A stretch of DNA of 64,000 nucleotides, taken from positions 105,027 to 169,026 of the forward strand of contig DRHW01000032.1 of the NCBI GenBank assembly GCA_011053005.1, read 5' to 3'. Positions within the stretch are counted from its first letter, which is position 1. Every line of letters starts with the position of its first letter. The notes under the pieces are model-generated. The model made no database searches, was not told the DNA's origin, and was given only the letters and a program-made list of their open reading frames with translations. The translations under genes were made by a program, and so were the position numbers. The DNA is from Methylophaga sp. (lineage in GTDB: Bacteria; Pseudomonadota; Gammaproteobacteria; Nitrosococcales; Methylophagaceae). Positions 1-9,242 of this stretch are shown here, one piece after another.

Positions 1-1
1 G

Positions 2-820
2 AGACAAGTAGAACGCATTATCAATGGCATTGAGTCAACCGATGGTGATGGCGTTCAATTAACACGTGTTATTGGCTCACATGAATTACCAATGCTAGAT
101 CCCTTTCTGTTGTTTGATGCCTTTGAATCAAATGAAGCACAAGATTATATTGGCGGCTTTCCTAGTCATCCACATCGAGGTTTTGAGACCGTTACATACT
201 TGCTGGCGGGTCGTATGCGCCATAAAGATAGTGAAGGTCGTGAAGGTGTTATCGAGTCTGGCGGTGTGCAATGGATGACAGCAGGTCGCGGTCTTATTCA
301 TTCAGAAATGCCCGAACAAGAAGATGGTTTGTTATCGGGTTTTCAATTATGGGTGAATTTACCAGCAAGCGATAAGATGACTGCGCCTGCTTATCAAGAG
401 TTTCCGGCCGATAAAGTAACACTTGAACAACATGACAATGGTACTGAAATACGTATTATCGCGGGTCAAACTAATGCTGGGTCAATAGGTCCGGTGATTA
501 ATAATTATGTAAACCCTCTTTATATTGATGTGTCATTACCCGCTGGCCAAGTATTTGAGCAAATAGTCCCTGACGCTGACAATGTATTTGTGTATGTAAT
601 TGAAGGTGAATTATTAGTCGGTGAACAGTCGATGAGTATTAAAAAGCATCAACTTGCTGTTATGCATAAGGGCAATGTTATTCAATTAAGAGCGTATAAA
701 AATACCCGATTTATGTTGGCATCGGCACGACCTTTGAATGAACCCGTAGCTCGTGGAGGGCCATTTGTGATGAATACTCGAGAAGAAGTTCTACAAGCGT
801 TTAAAGATTTTGATAGATAA
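2..820 (+). CDS. Pirin family protein, 5' end cut by the window
   Basis: Bicupin of the pirin family. The reading frame is open from base 2, and the residues before the first ATG at 92 (RQVERIINGIESTDGDG) match the usual pirin N-terminus, so the gene starts outside the window. The N-terminal cupin carries HPHRGFETVTY and later GRGLIHSEMPE, which supply the His/His/His/Glu iron ligands of the family; the C-terminal cupin is the usual degenerate one. Pirins are cytoplasmic; some have quercetin 2,3-dioxygenase activity and others act as redox-sensing cofactors. The substrate cannot be told here. It is followed by a strong terminator, so it ends its transcript. Confidence 0.93.
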   Translation, partial: RQVERIINGIESTDGDGVQLTRVIGSHELPMLDPFLLFDAFESNEAQDYIGGFPSHPHRGFETVTYLLAGRMRHKDSEGREGVIESGGVQWMTAGRGLIHSEMPEQEDGLLSGFQLWVNLPASDKMTAPAYQEFPADKVTLEQHDNGTEIRIIAGQTNAGSIGPVINNYVNPLYIDVSLPAGQVFEQIVPDADNVFVYVIEGELLVGEQSMSIKKHQLAVMHKGNVIQLRAYKNTRFMLASARPLNEPVARGGPFVMNTREEVLQAFKDFDR

Positions 821-924
821 TTGTTATTGAACGAAACATGAACTAGATACTGATTAAATCGAACGCCTAATTTAAAGACTTTTCATCTATTAGCTTTAAA
901 TAAGAGTGAGTAGTTACTAACATT

Positions 925-959
925 AAAAAGCCGATCTGATTATTCAGAGCGGCTTTTTT
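925..959. terminator. Rho-independent terminator between pirin and ams
   Basis: An AAAAGCCG / CGGCTTTT stem extended by TCTGA/TCAGA (one mismatch) with a TTAT loop. It has A-runs on one side and T-runs on the other, so it can serve both the pirin gene and the convergent amylosucrase operon. Confidence 0.85.
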
Positions 960-988
960 GTTTTTACTCGCGGGATGAGTTTCAGCTG

Positions 989-2944
989 TTATTTTTCATA
1001 CAACCAATAAAAACCAAAACTTGGCACGACTAATGTATTTTTAAATATTTCTGGACGTTGCCCTGTATATAAATCAACTAGCTGTCCGTAATGTGGAGAG
1101 CCCCAGGAAACCAGTGAATCTAAGTTTAAATTCTGTGGTTTGCCATCAAAATTAGCAACAACCAAAATCCGTTCACTTGTTCTATTTATATCGTAGCGTT
1201 CAAAAACGAATAAATGTGGGTTATCTACATCAATTAACTCACGATTATTAAAATCTGCAAAAATCCCCGTTTCTTTATGTACGGCAATCATTCGTTTTAA
1301 TGCCGTAAAAATAGCATATTCAACTGTGCCGCTAGTATGTCTTAATTCTGCTTTTTCCCAGTCAATAACATGACGATGCACCCAACGCGAATCGCTGGCT
1401 TTAATCGGATCATTCACATATGAATCATCATTGATGGTGCCGATTTCGTCGCCATAATAAATGAGTGGAATGCCGCCAAACGATAAGATCATGCTGTGGA
1501 ATAATAAGATCAGCTTGATTGAATTTTCAGTGGCGACCGCATCACCCTTTTCTATCGCATATTGCAAACCGACTAATGAGGCCAACGTGCCCGATATTCT
1601 TGCGTCACCGGTTTTTTCATTTTCGCCAAATAAAACACCGCGAGCATGTGAGTCATCAAATTTACCTGAATAATAATCAATTAAGAATCTACGATGCTCT
1701 GCCGGTTCATAGCCTGCTAAAGCGATATCTTTATCATCAAAACCTAAACCGATATCATCATGGCAACGTGCATAATTTAACCACGTGGCTCGTTCAAGTT
1801 TAACCGGAACGTTTTTAATTCCTTGATTGAGCAATCTGGCATTTTTGGTAGCCACCGCGTCCCATAACAAAGCCATATATGTTGCGTTATAAGCTATTTC
1901 ACACTCTTTGGCGATAACGGCATCTTCACCAAAATATTTGGTCACTTCTAGCGGTGCAACAATCGCTTCAGCAATAAATAACACACCTGGCGCGACAACT
2001 TGGCAACAATCTTTTAATAATTGAAGGATTAAATGCGCTTCGCGTTCATTTTGGCAAGTACTGCCGATTTTTTTCCATAAAAATGCTACGGCATCCAGAC
2101 GAAGAATATCGGTACCCATATTGGCCCAATATAAAATGACATCGAGCATTTCAATGAAAACAGCCGGATTACTGTAGTTGAGATCCCACTGATAATTGTT
2201 GAATACCGTCATTACCCAACGCTGCATTTCCTCATCCCAAGTAAAATTACCTGGCGCCGTTTCAGGGAACACTTCCAGCATGCTTTGCTCAAACATATCA
2301 GGAACATTACGAGATTCGAACGTGTAGAAATAATCTTGATATTTTTTATCACCAGCGCGAGCTTTTTGTGCCCACTCATGCTCATCAGAGGTATGGTTTA
2401 ATACCACATCGAGCGTTAATAAAATGTCACGCTCTTGCATATCATCAGATAGGTTTTGCAAGTCTTCTAATGTGCCTATACGTGGGTCAATTTTTCTAAA
2501 ATCACTGACTGCGTAACCACCGTCACTTTTCCCGACTGGGCAACGCAAGATCGGCATTATATGTACCAGATTTACGCCGAGTTCTTGAAAGTAATGCAGG
2601 TTTTCACGCATGCCTTTAAGATTACCGGCAAAACCATTGCAATAGAGCGTCATGCCTACCCATTTCTGACTAAGGAACCAGTTGTAATCTTGTTCGCGCT
2701 CGATATCGAGTGTTCTTAACTTGTCTGGGCGACTAATGTATTGTCTGGCCATTGTCTCAACCAGCTCTTGTGCTTGTTCTTCAAAATCATCTCGGCCGCC
2801 ATACAGTTTTTCAAATAATGAATGAATAGCATAAAAATTAGCGCCTAAGCGAGTGTAAAAGTAACGCAAATCTTGCTTGGCGATTTTTGGCTCAATCTTA
2901 TTCAGAATATCGTTAAGCAATGAATGGGATAGCTGTTCGTACAT
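989..2944 (-). CDS. ams: Amylosucrase (GH13)
   Basis: 651-residue GH13 glucosyltransferase that splits sucrose, transferring glucose to an alpha-glucan and releasing fructose; cytoplasmic. Family landmarks are in order: VVLNHTSDEH, LRLDAVAF with the nucleophile at D284, FIAEA with the acid/base at E326, and ARCHDDIG for the +1/-1 site. These positions nearly match those of the Neisseria polysaccharea enzyme (D286, E328). The N-terminal helical domain typical of amylosucrase (about residues 1-90) is present, which separates it from sucrose hydrolases of other GH13 groups. Last gene of the sps-spp-fructokinase-ams operon, 46 bp after the fructokinase gene. In salt-tolerant methylotrophs this enzyme is placed in sucrose turnover and glycogen formation. 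Start ATG at 2944. Confidence 0.93.
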   Translation of the reverse strand: MYEQLSHSLLNDILNKIEPKIAKQDLRYFYTRLGANFYAIHSLFEKLYGGRDDFEEQAQELVETMARQYISRPDKLRTLDIEREQDYNWFLSQKWVGMTLYCNGFAGNLKGMRENLHYFQELGVNLVHIMPILRCPVGKSDGGYAVSDFRKIDPRIGTLEDLQNLSDDMQERDILLTLDVVLNHTSDEHEWAQKARAGDKKYQDYFYTFESRNVPDMFEQSMLEVFPETAPGNFTWDEEMQRWVMTVFNNYQWDLNYSNPAVFIEMLDVILYWANMGTDILRLDAVAFLWKKIGSTCQNEREAHLILQLLKDCCQVVAPGVLFIAEAIVAPLEVTKYFGEDAVIAKECEIAYNATYMALLWDAVATKNARLLNQGIKNVPVKLERATWLNYARCHDDIGLGFDDKDIALAGYEPAEHRRFLIDYYSGKFDDSHARGVLFGENEKTGDARISGTLASLVGLQYAIEKGDAVATENSIKLILLFHSMILSFGGIPLIYYGDEIGTINDDSYVNDPIKASDSRWVHRHVIDWEKAELRHTSGTVEYAIFTALKRMIAVHKETGIFADFNNRELIDVDNPHLFVFERYDINRTSERILVVANFDGKPQNLNLDSLVSWGSPHYGQLVDLYTGQRPEIFKNTLVVPSFGFYWLYEK

Positions 2945-2990
2945 GCGTTTCCTTAATCGTTATAAATGATGGATATTGAAAATAAAGCGT

Positions 2991-3866
2991 TTATATAAAT
3001 GGTCTGTAAAACTCAGGATCTTGTGTCGTAGCACCACGAATTGCCAAAGCTTGGCTAGCAAACCGTTGAGCTAACGATAATATATTAGGTATCGACCAGC
3101 CCAATGCTAAGCCATGAATGTACATTGCTGTAAAAGCATCACCGGCACCGACAGTATCGACGATGTGTGAGGCTTTGTCTGGAATACATTGATGAAACTG
3201 GTTATCTTGGTCACATACAATAGCACCTGCTTCACCACGCGTTACAATAAGATGATCTAAGCCAAATTTAGTCCGTAGATTGAGCATGTCTTGCTGCATA
3301 TCGGCTGAATCATAACCGAGTGCAATGAGTTCATGATGATTTACTTTAGCCCACCGAGCATGGTTTAAATAGTAATGTGTTTCTTCAATAGACCACCATG
3401 GATCACGAAAATTAACATCGAGAAACACTGAAAAATTTGGTTGAGAAGACAGTGTTTTAAGTGTTTGCCGTGAGACTTCATTTCGTAATGCTAAAGTACC
3501 GTGATAAAGCAAACTGCTCGTTTTTAGCGAAGTGAGTACTTCATCTGTTTCAATAAAATCGTAAGCGACATTAGGTGCGATGGTGTAATTCGGTTCGTTA
3601 TCAATAATCTTGACATCGACACGTCCGGTCGGATGATCATGATCAATTTGTACAGAACTTAAATTCATCTGCCAATCAGACATGGCGGCTATGATGGTAT
3701 CACCAAGCTCGTCATTACCAACACGGGTTAGAAATTGAACATCGCTATTTAATGCCTGTAAATGCCAAGCAATATTAAAAGGTGCACCGCCTAAAACCTG
3801 TTCATTAGACGAAAAACAATCAAATAATGCTTCACCAAAAATGAACAGTTTAGTCTGATCAGTCAT
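2991..3866 (-). CDS. Fructokinase (PfkB/ribokinase family)
   Basis: 291-residue sugar kinase that phosphorylates fructose to fructose-6-phosphate. The N-terminal GGAPFNIAWHLQAL is the PfkB signature 1 region for sugar binding. The C-terminal DTVGAGDAFTAMYI holds the anion hole and catalytic base (GAGD). It sits 12 bp behind the sucrose-phosphate phosphatase gene and ahead of amylosucrase, whose product is fructose, so fructose is the expected substrate. Methylotroph operons of this kind call it fruK; I leave the symbol blank because fruK usually means 1-phosphofructokinase. Another PfkB sugar kinase activity is the main alternative, but the context strongly favours fructokinase. Confidence 0.9.
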   Translation of the reverse strand: MTDQTKLFIFGEALFDCFSSNEQVLGGAPFNIAWHLQALNSDVQFLTRVGNDELGDTIIAAMSDWQMNLSSVQIDHDHPTGRVDVKIIDNEPNYTIAPNVAYDFIETDEVLTSLKTSSLLYHGTLALRNEVSRQTLKTLSSQPNFSVFLDVNFRDPWWSIEETHYYLNHARWAKVNHHELIALGYDSADMQQDMLNLRTKFGLDHLIVTRGEAGAIVCDQDNQFHQCIPDKASHIVDTVGAGDAFTAMYIHGLALGWSIPNILSLAQRFASQALAIRGATTQDPEFYRPFI

Positions 3867-3878
3867 TCGTTTTCCTTA

Positions 3879-4736
3879 CTATTTAAGCATATCTCGAAAT
3901 TGGGGTGCGTAGTGCCATATACCTTCTAATACACCGGCAGAATAATGACCATTCATCGCCAAATGATTACTGTTAGCAATATAAAGCGTTTCAACATGAC
4001 CATTTTTTAAGACTAATTGTCGTGCTTCGGCTTTAATATCACTCGACGCATTATCGACTAAAACAGCATTAATTTGACTGGCTAAAACGGGCAAGTCATT
4101 ACCACTATCACCTGCAAAAATAACCTCTTCAAGCGAATAGTCGAGCTTTTTTTGTAGAAATTCTATAGCGTGTAGTTTGGTGGCATGGCGAGGTAATACA
4201 TCAATTAAACCTGTATTGTTTGGTTCATCAAGGCTCCAGATAAGGCTGACTTCAATATCGATATCAGCTAACACGGCCTCCATTCTGCGAATTACCTCTT
4301 CATTATCAACATAAAGCGGTAAGTAATAGCTTAGTTTATGTGTATTTTGCTTACTACTTTCTTGCAAAACGAGTTCACTAATTGGATTGAAAAATTGTTT
4401 TATATCAAACGCGGTATAACCTTTCCAATCTTTATCGATTTCAGTTGCCCATTCGGTCATTTCTGACCACTGCTCATTGTCCCTTTGATACATTTTAGTA
4501 CCGACATCGCTAATGACGTAGCGTGGTGTAGGTAAATCATAGTGATCAATAGCATGCTGAACGAGGGCAATATGACGACCTGTGACATAGACTAAATTCA
4601 CGCCAGTATTTGCACAAAATTGCTTAAACCGTTTACGTGCCTCTGGATGTTCAGGCTCTGAACCATTGGGAATAACCGTGCGATCCATATCGGTACACAG
4701 TAGTAATTTGGGTAAATTCATAAGCGGACTAGTCAT
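3879..4736 (-). CDS. spp: Sucrose-6-phosphate phosphatase
   Basis: 285-residue HAD-superfamily phosphatase (Cof/SPP type) that hydrolyses sucrose-6-phosphate to sucrose. Motif I is LLCTDMDRTV with the nucleophile/acid pair D16/D18 and the following Thr. Motif IV is FAGDSGNDLPVL near residue 215. The cap domain lies between them, as in cyanobacterial SPP. Its first 8 bases overlap the end of sps, implying translational coupling of the two sucrose-forming steps. All four HAD motifs look intact, unlike the fused HAD domain of the upstream sps. Confidence 0.92.
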   Translation of the reverse strand: MTSPLMNLPKLLLCTDMDRTVIPNGSEPEHPEARKRFKQFCANTGVNLVYVTGRHIALVQHAIDHYDLPTPRYVISDVGTKMYQRDNEQWSEMTEWATEIDKDWKGYTAFDIKQFFNPISELVLQESSKQNTHKLSYYLPLYVDNEEVIRRMEAVLADIDIEVSLIWSLDEPNNTGLIDVLPRHATKLHAIEFLQKKLDYSLEEVIFAGDSGNDLPVLASQINAVLVDNASSDIKAEARQLVLKNGHVETLYIANSNHLAMNGHYSAGVLEGIWHYAPQFRDMLK

Positions 4737-6879
4737 CCTGAGATTGTTTTGTTTTATTCACAAAATCGTAATGAGCCAAGGCTTCTAAAATGCCTTCGGC
4801 ATAGGGTTTATTCGCAAAATAGATCTGCTCGATATCCACTAATTGAGATAATTCTTCATGATGACGATTGGATACCACCGCGGCCAAGGTATTGCCTCGC
4901 ATCATATCTTCGTCAGCACCAGAGCCACCAGCAACAAACACATGTTCTAATGGTATTTGCCAGCGATCGGCGACATAACGGAGCGCCATGCCTTTTGATG
5001 CCCGTAGCGGCGTGATATCAAGGTATTGGCCAAATGCCATTTGAATATGCACGGATTGTTCTTCTCGGTGCAACATACTTTTGAGTTCTTCAATATTGAC
5101 GAGTTGTGGATCAATAAAGTAGCTCAATTTGAAACGACTTTGTTCTGATTTTGGCTGTCGTTCTAAGCCGGGATAATCCTTTAATAACTGCTTGATAGTT
5201 TCAGGCGACCATAAATGATCAATATGTTTGGTCCACGCGGTATCTGGTGTTAACTTCGGTGCGTAGTAAATAACCGTTCCCGCACTGGTAATTAATATAT
5301 CGGGTTCTGGAATATTATGTTTTTTCATCAGTTTTAAGGCTGAGTCTAAACGTCTGCCAGTGGCCACGGCAAATTTAATCATCTTACGATTTTGGCGTAA
5401 TAATGTCATTAGACGTTGCAATGCATCATCATCACCAATCAGATTAAGATCGAGATCGGTCATTACAACAAATTCGTTTCGATGAGATGAACGACGTGTT
5501 ACTGGTTGACGAATTAAGTATTCTGAACGCTGAGCGATAGGTTTAATGATTTTAAGGTAACTTTTTACATGGGCATCCCATGAATAATGTTGTTTTACAC
5601 CTTGCAAACCTTTATTGACCAAGTCTTGCCAGTGCTGTTTGTCTTCAAGCAATGACAATAAAGCTTTAGTAATCGTCGAGCTTTCTAAAGGATCAATCAG
5701 ATAACCATTGTGACAGTTACCGATAATATCTCGGGGACCACCATCTTCTGTGGCTACTAATGGCAAGCCTGAAGCTGCAGCTTCTATTAATGTTAAGCCA
5801 AAAGGCTCGGTTAAAGCAGGATTAACAAATACTCCGCCCGTCGCTGCGGCAATACGATAAATAAAAGGGACTTGATCGCGACGATGATGTTTTGGCATAG
5901 CTACTTTGCCATAAAGATCATATCGATCAATGGCGACTAATAAGCCATGAAAAACTTCTTTTGCGCCTTCATCAAGATCATCAATATCATCACGATTACC
6001 GGCGATAATGACTAAGTTAGCTAAAGATTGTAATGTCTTTGATTGACCAAATGCTTGTACCAAAGCGGCTATATTTTTACGCATATCAGGTCGAGATAAG
6101 GCCAAAATAATTGGTTTGTTAGGATCGCTTAAGTGTTCAGTGAGTTCTGCGAATAATTCAGATTCAAGCTCTTGTCCGTTAGGCACTGTAAATTGTTTGA
6201 GATTAGTGCCGGGTGGCACAATACGCATTTGATCAGGCTGATAATGGTCGTAGATTTCGTATTGTTCTTCGATTTCTTGGTGGGTGCTGGTAATGACCCG
6301 TTCAGCCGTCGCTAAGGTTAATTCCTCGGCCTCAATACGCCGTGACATATGATAGATACGTTCTATTTGTTCTGAACTCAAACCGCTGGCTAATAAGCGA
6401 CTGCGTTTTACTCTACCTAAGGAATGTCCGGTATGAATAAGGGGAACGCCAAGTAAACTCGACAAATGTACACCTACAATGCCGCCATCGGCATAATGGC
6501 TATGAATGATATCCGGAAATTGACCAGCAGCACGCATAAAATCAGCCGCATTATCGGCAAACATATCGAGATGATTCCATAACTGTTCTTTAGGAACATA
6601 TTCATGAGGACCTGCATCAATACGAATAATGCGTAATTTGTCGCTAATGACTTCAATAGCTTCGGCATAATCTTTGTCAACGTGGTCGTCAACGACGCGT
6701 CGTGTAAACAAATCAACACGCGCCACATCAGGCTCTAAAGACAGTGCTTGAGCCAGTTCAAGTACATAAAGCGTTTGTCCACCAGTGTCTGCATCGCGGC
6801 CTAACTCTAGATCATGACCACGAATTAAGCCATGAATGCTGAGCAATGCAATATACAACTTACCGGATTCTTCGCGCAT
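4729..6879 (-). CDS. sps: Sucrose-phosphate synthase with C-terminal HAD domain
   Basis: 716-residue GT4 glycosyltransferase that joins UDP-glucose and fructose-6-phosphate. It opens with the SPS signature HGLIRGHDLELGRDADTGGQ (sugar acceptor/donor loop). ALSRPDMRKN lies mid-protein and ALTEPFGLTLIEAAASG is the E-x7-E region of GT-B enzymes. From about residue 460 a second, HAD phosphatase-like domain follows (VVMTDLDLNLIGDDDAL to HVFVAGGSGADEDMM). In that domain DxDx is followed by Asn instead of Thr, and the GDSGND motif has become GGSGAD, so it may not be catalytic; the separate Spp downstream would do that work. First gene of the sucrose operon; start ATG at 6879. Confidence 0.93.
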   Translation of the reverse strand: MREESGKLYIALLSIHGLIRGHDLELGRDADTGGQTLYVLELAQALSLEPDVARVDLFTRRVVDDHVDKDYAEAIEVISDKLRIIRIDAGPHEYVPKEQLWNHLDMFADNAADFMRAAGQFPDIIHSHYADGGIVGVHLSSLLGVPLIHTGHSLGRVKRSRLLASGLSSEQIERIYHMSRRIEAEELTLATAERVITSTHQEIEEQYEIYDHYQPDQMRIVPPGTNLKQFTVPNGQELESELFAELTEHLSDPNKPIILALSRPDMRKNIAALVQAFGQSKTLQSLANLVIIAGNRDDIDDLDEGAKEVFHGLLVAIDRYDLYGKVAMPKHHRRDQVPFIYRIAAATGGVFVNPALTEPFGLTLIEAAASGLPLVATEDGGPRDIIGNCHNGYLIDPLESSTITKALLSLLEDKQHWQDLVNKGLQGVKQHYSWDAHVKSYLKIIKPIAQRSEYLIRQPVTRRSSHRNEFVVMTDLDLNLIGDDDALQRLMTLLRQNRKMIKFAVATGRRLDSALKLMKKHNIPEPDILITSAGTVIYYAPKLTPDTAWTKHIDHLWSPETIKQLLKDYPGLERQPKSEQSRFKLSYFIDPQLVNIEELKSMLHREEQSVHIQMAFGQYLDITPLRASKGMALRYVADRWQIPLEHVFVAGGSGADEDMMRGNTLAAVVSNRHHEELSQLVDIEQIYFANKPYAEGILEALAHYDFVNKTKQSQDD

Positions 6880-7016
6880 AATCTTGTTACCAAATGAGGT
6901 GAATGAGCTTGTTTAATGCTGTTTCGTATGGCTTTAGGATAACAGGATTTAGCCTATTTATGCACCACCAGACCAAACAATAGTAAAGGTTATTTTGGCC
7001 GTAGATGACGAATTCT

Positions 7017-8252
7017 TTAGTGTTGAGACGGCACTTTTACGACAAAACAAGCTTGTTTATTATTGGTTAACTGCTGACAGAGTTGATTGGCATCTTTTTT
7101 ATCGGTAAATGCACCGAATTGCACTCGATAAAAATCAGCTTTGCTAGCATTTGGATCTGGCTTTGTGATGATTGAGCTTTGTTCCGAGAGCAGTTTTGAT
7201 GAACTTTTAGTAATATTAGTAAGTGCTATGTTTGCTTGTTGCTCGGTTTTAAATGAGCCAACTTGGACGCGATAGCGTGTTTCATTGGTCAGTGTCGTTT
7301 GCACGCTTGGCCCAGAAACAGGCATTTTAGCGATTACTTTTTGTTGGCGAGTTGGTGTTTTAACCGTGTTTTTTTGTTTAAACATCGTTGTTAAATGTTC
7401 AGCACTTGCTAGTTGCTCAACACTGAGCTTTGGTTTGAGTTCAGCTTGTTTAATATTTGCCTTAGGTTCAAGTTGCTCACTGGCCAATGTAAGCCATGAA
7501 TAAGCTGCCACTAAATCTTGGCGCGCGCCTTGACCACTCATCAACATGTCGCCGACCATTAACTGAGCATGGCCATCTCCTTTTTCTGCCGCTTGATGAA
7601 GCCAATAATAAGCATCTTTTTCTTGCTGCTGAATTTCAGATAATGCTGTTTGTTTTTGTTTAAAGCTTGTTGTTAAGGCATCTGCAAGGTCGAGCTGTTT
7701 TGCCGTAAGCCCTGTTTTGAGTTTTGCTTGGTCGAGCATCGCTTGTGGATGTTGTTGTTCACTTGCCAAGGTGAGCCATGAATAAGCCGCGATGCTATTT
7801 TTGCTGGTGCCTTGACCATTGTATGACATGATGCCCACCATCCATTGTGCTTGGGCATTATTATGTTGTGCTGCTTGCTCAAGCCAATAAAAGGCATCTT
7901 CCTCCTGTTCTGGTCCTAACTTGCCAGAATAATACATAGTGCCTAACTGAAGTTCAGCAAGCGGATGGTTATTTTCAGCCGCTTTTATGTAATATGATTG
8001 TGCGGTCAGATAGTTTATTTGAACGCCCTGCCCCAAGCGATAGAGTTGACCTAGATTATATTCAGCATCGGCATCACCTTTTAGTGCAGCATTACTCCAC
8101 GCAGTGAATGCTGCTTGATAATCTTGCTGTTGATAAGCAGTGTTTCCTTCATCAACATCATCTGCCAGAACGCCTAAGCTGATAAATCCAAAAAAAACTG
8201 CCGCGATCAGATGCTTTAGAAATTGTGTCGATAAACGTATATGCATAAACAT
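7017..8252 (-). CDS. Sel1-repeat protein with C-terminal SPOR domain
   Basis: 411 residues. The N-terminal hydrophobic stretch LIAAVFFGFISLGVLA is a signal peptide or anchor. After it come Sel1/TPR-like repeats (AEYNLGQLYRLGQGV, AELQLGTMYYSG, AQWMVGIMSYNGQG, AQLMVGDMLMSGQG) over about residues 35-250. The 120-residue region around 150-280 contains two copies of a unit ending YSWLTLASEQ. The last 75 residues form a SPOR domain (YRVQVGSFKTEQQA ... YRVQFGAFTDKKDA), which binds denuded peptidoglycan at the septum. It is therefore probably a periplasmic, cell-wall-associated scaffold. Substrate or partner unknown. It stands alone, 137 bp before sps in the same direction. Confidence 0.85.
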   Translation of the reverse strand: MFMHIRLSTQFLKHLIAAVFFGFISLGVLADDVDEGNTAYQQQDYQAAFTAWSNAALKGDADAEYNLGQLYRLGQGVQINYLTAQSYYIKAAENNHPLAELQLGTMYYSGKLGPEQEEDAFYWLEQAAQHNNAQAQWMVGIMSYNGQGTSKNSIAAYSWLTLASEQQHPQAMLDQAKLKTGLTAKQLDLADALTTSFKQKQTALSEIQQQEKDAYYWLHQAAEKGDGHAQLMVGDMLMSGQGARQDLVAAYSWLTLASEQLEPKANIKQAELKPKLSVEQLASAEHLTTMFKQKNTVKTPTRQQKVIAKMPVSGPSVQTTLTNETRYRVQVGSFKTEQQANIALTNITKSSSKLLSEQSSIITKPDPNASKADFYRVQFGAFTDKKDANQLCQQLTNNKQACFVVKVPSQH

Positions 8253-8289
8253 CTATAGCCGACTTTTTTCTACAAATGATGCAATCATT

Positions 8290-9114
8290 TTATCGATGTT
8301 GCACGCCGACAATCACGTGTTCCCACGCTTTTTGGATTTTATCTTTTAGTCTACTTAATTCGTCTTCATTTTCAGCATTAGGGAACGTTACACACAGCAT
8401 TTCTAGCCCGACCGACATGTAATTGGCGCTCGTCATCAGTAATAACGACATATCCCCTATTTTTTGAACAATGGCATTGATACCGATAATTTCATCATTA
8501 TAATTGTCAAAAATTAGATCAGTTTCTATTGAATGTAGGCTGGTATGTACTGATTGGCTCAATAGTGGATACGTTGTGCGGTAGTCATTGAGCATGCCAG
8601 CCATATCTGCTTTCATATAAATTTTAAAATCTTCACGATTGAGATCTTCAGCATTCGCAATCAATTTATCTAAATCTTCAATTTCATCTTGCGTGTAGGT
8701 AGCCGTTGTTCTTTGTTGTTCTCTGACTTGCTTCAGAAATGCTAATCGCTGGTCATCATCACCTAAGATTAATGCGTTGAATAAATCATCATTTTTATGA
8801 AATGCAACCAGATCAAATAAGGTTTCCAACATGCAACGCAGCATCACTTCAACTTGGTGAACCATGCCGCGTTCAGCCATGATTATCATCGCTTGGTAAT
8901 GGGATAACATACGCTGGAAGTAAAGCATTATGTACACTTCCTTGCGATTGTCGGGATGAATTATTGCTGTATTGAGCGCCGAATGTGCGAGTACATTCAG
9001 ATCATTGCACAGTTTGAAATAGTCAGAAGAGGTCACTTCTGAGGCAATATTATTGGTGCTGCTTTCATCGGACAAAAAACCAACGTCATTGAAGTTGAAT
9101 TTATTCCTGGTCAT
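8290..9114 (-). CDS. Uncharacterised helical protein, DUF5677-like
   Basis: 274 residues, soluble and mostly helical, with no signal peptide or membrane segment. The stretch GMVHQVEVMLRCMLETLFDL resembles the core of DUF5677 proteins, which carry a conserved Arg/Glu on a helix after an aromatic-rich segment; this is recognition from memory and moderately sure. A charged linker (residues about 135-165) separates two helical halves. No known function. It lies 37 bp upstream of the Sel1/SPOR gene and may be co-transcribed with it. An open question is whether it belongs to the HEPN-like helical proteins that DUF5677 resembles. Confidence 0.7.
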   Translation of the reverse strand: MTRNKFNFNDVGFLSDESSTNNIASEVTSSDYFKLCNDLNVLAHSALNTAIIHPDNRKEVYIMLYFQRMLSHYQAMIIMAERGMVHQVEVMLRCMLETLFDLVAFHKNDDLFNALILGDDDQRLAFLKQVREQQRTTATYTQDEIEDLDKLIANAEDLNREDFKIYMKADMAGMLNDYRTTYPLLSQSVHTSLHSIETDLIFDNYNDEIIGINAIVQKIGDMSLLLMTSANYMSVGLEMLCVTFPNAENEDELSRLKDKIQKAWEHVIVGVQHR

Positions 9115-9242
9115 TCAAATGAGCTCCTGTATTGTTTGAAATTCGTTGTGAATGGTCTGTACTTGCATTCACTATGGTGTAGAGGATAACCTGAATTCTA
9201 TAAAAAAGGTGCAATTGCCTCAATGCCGTTTTAATTGTTAGT

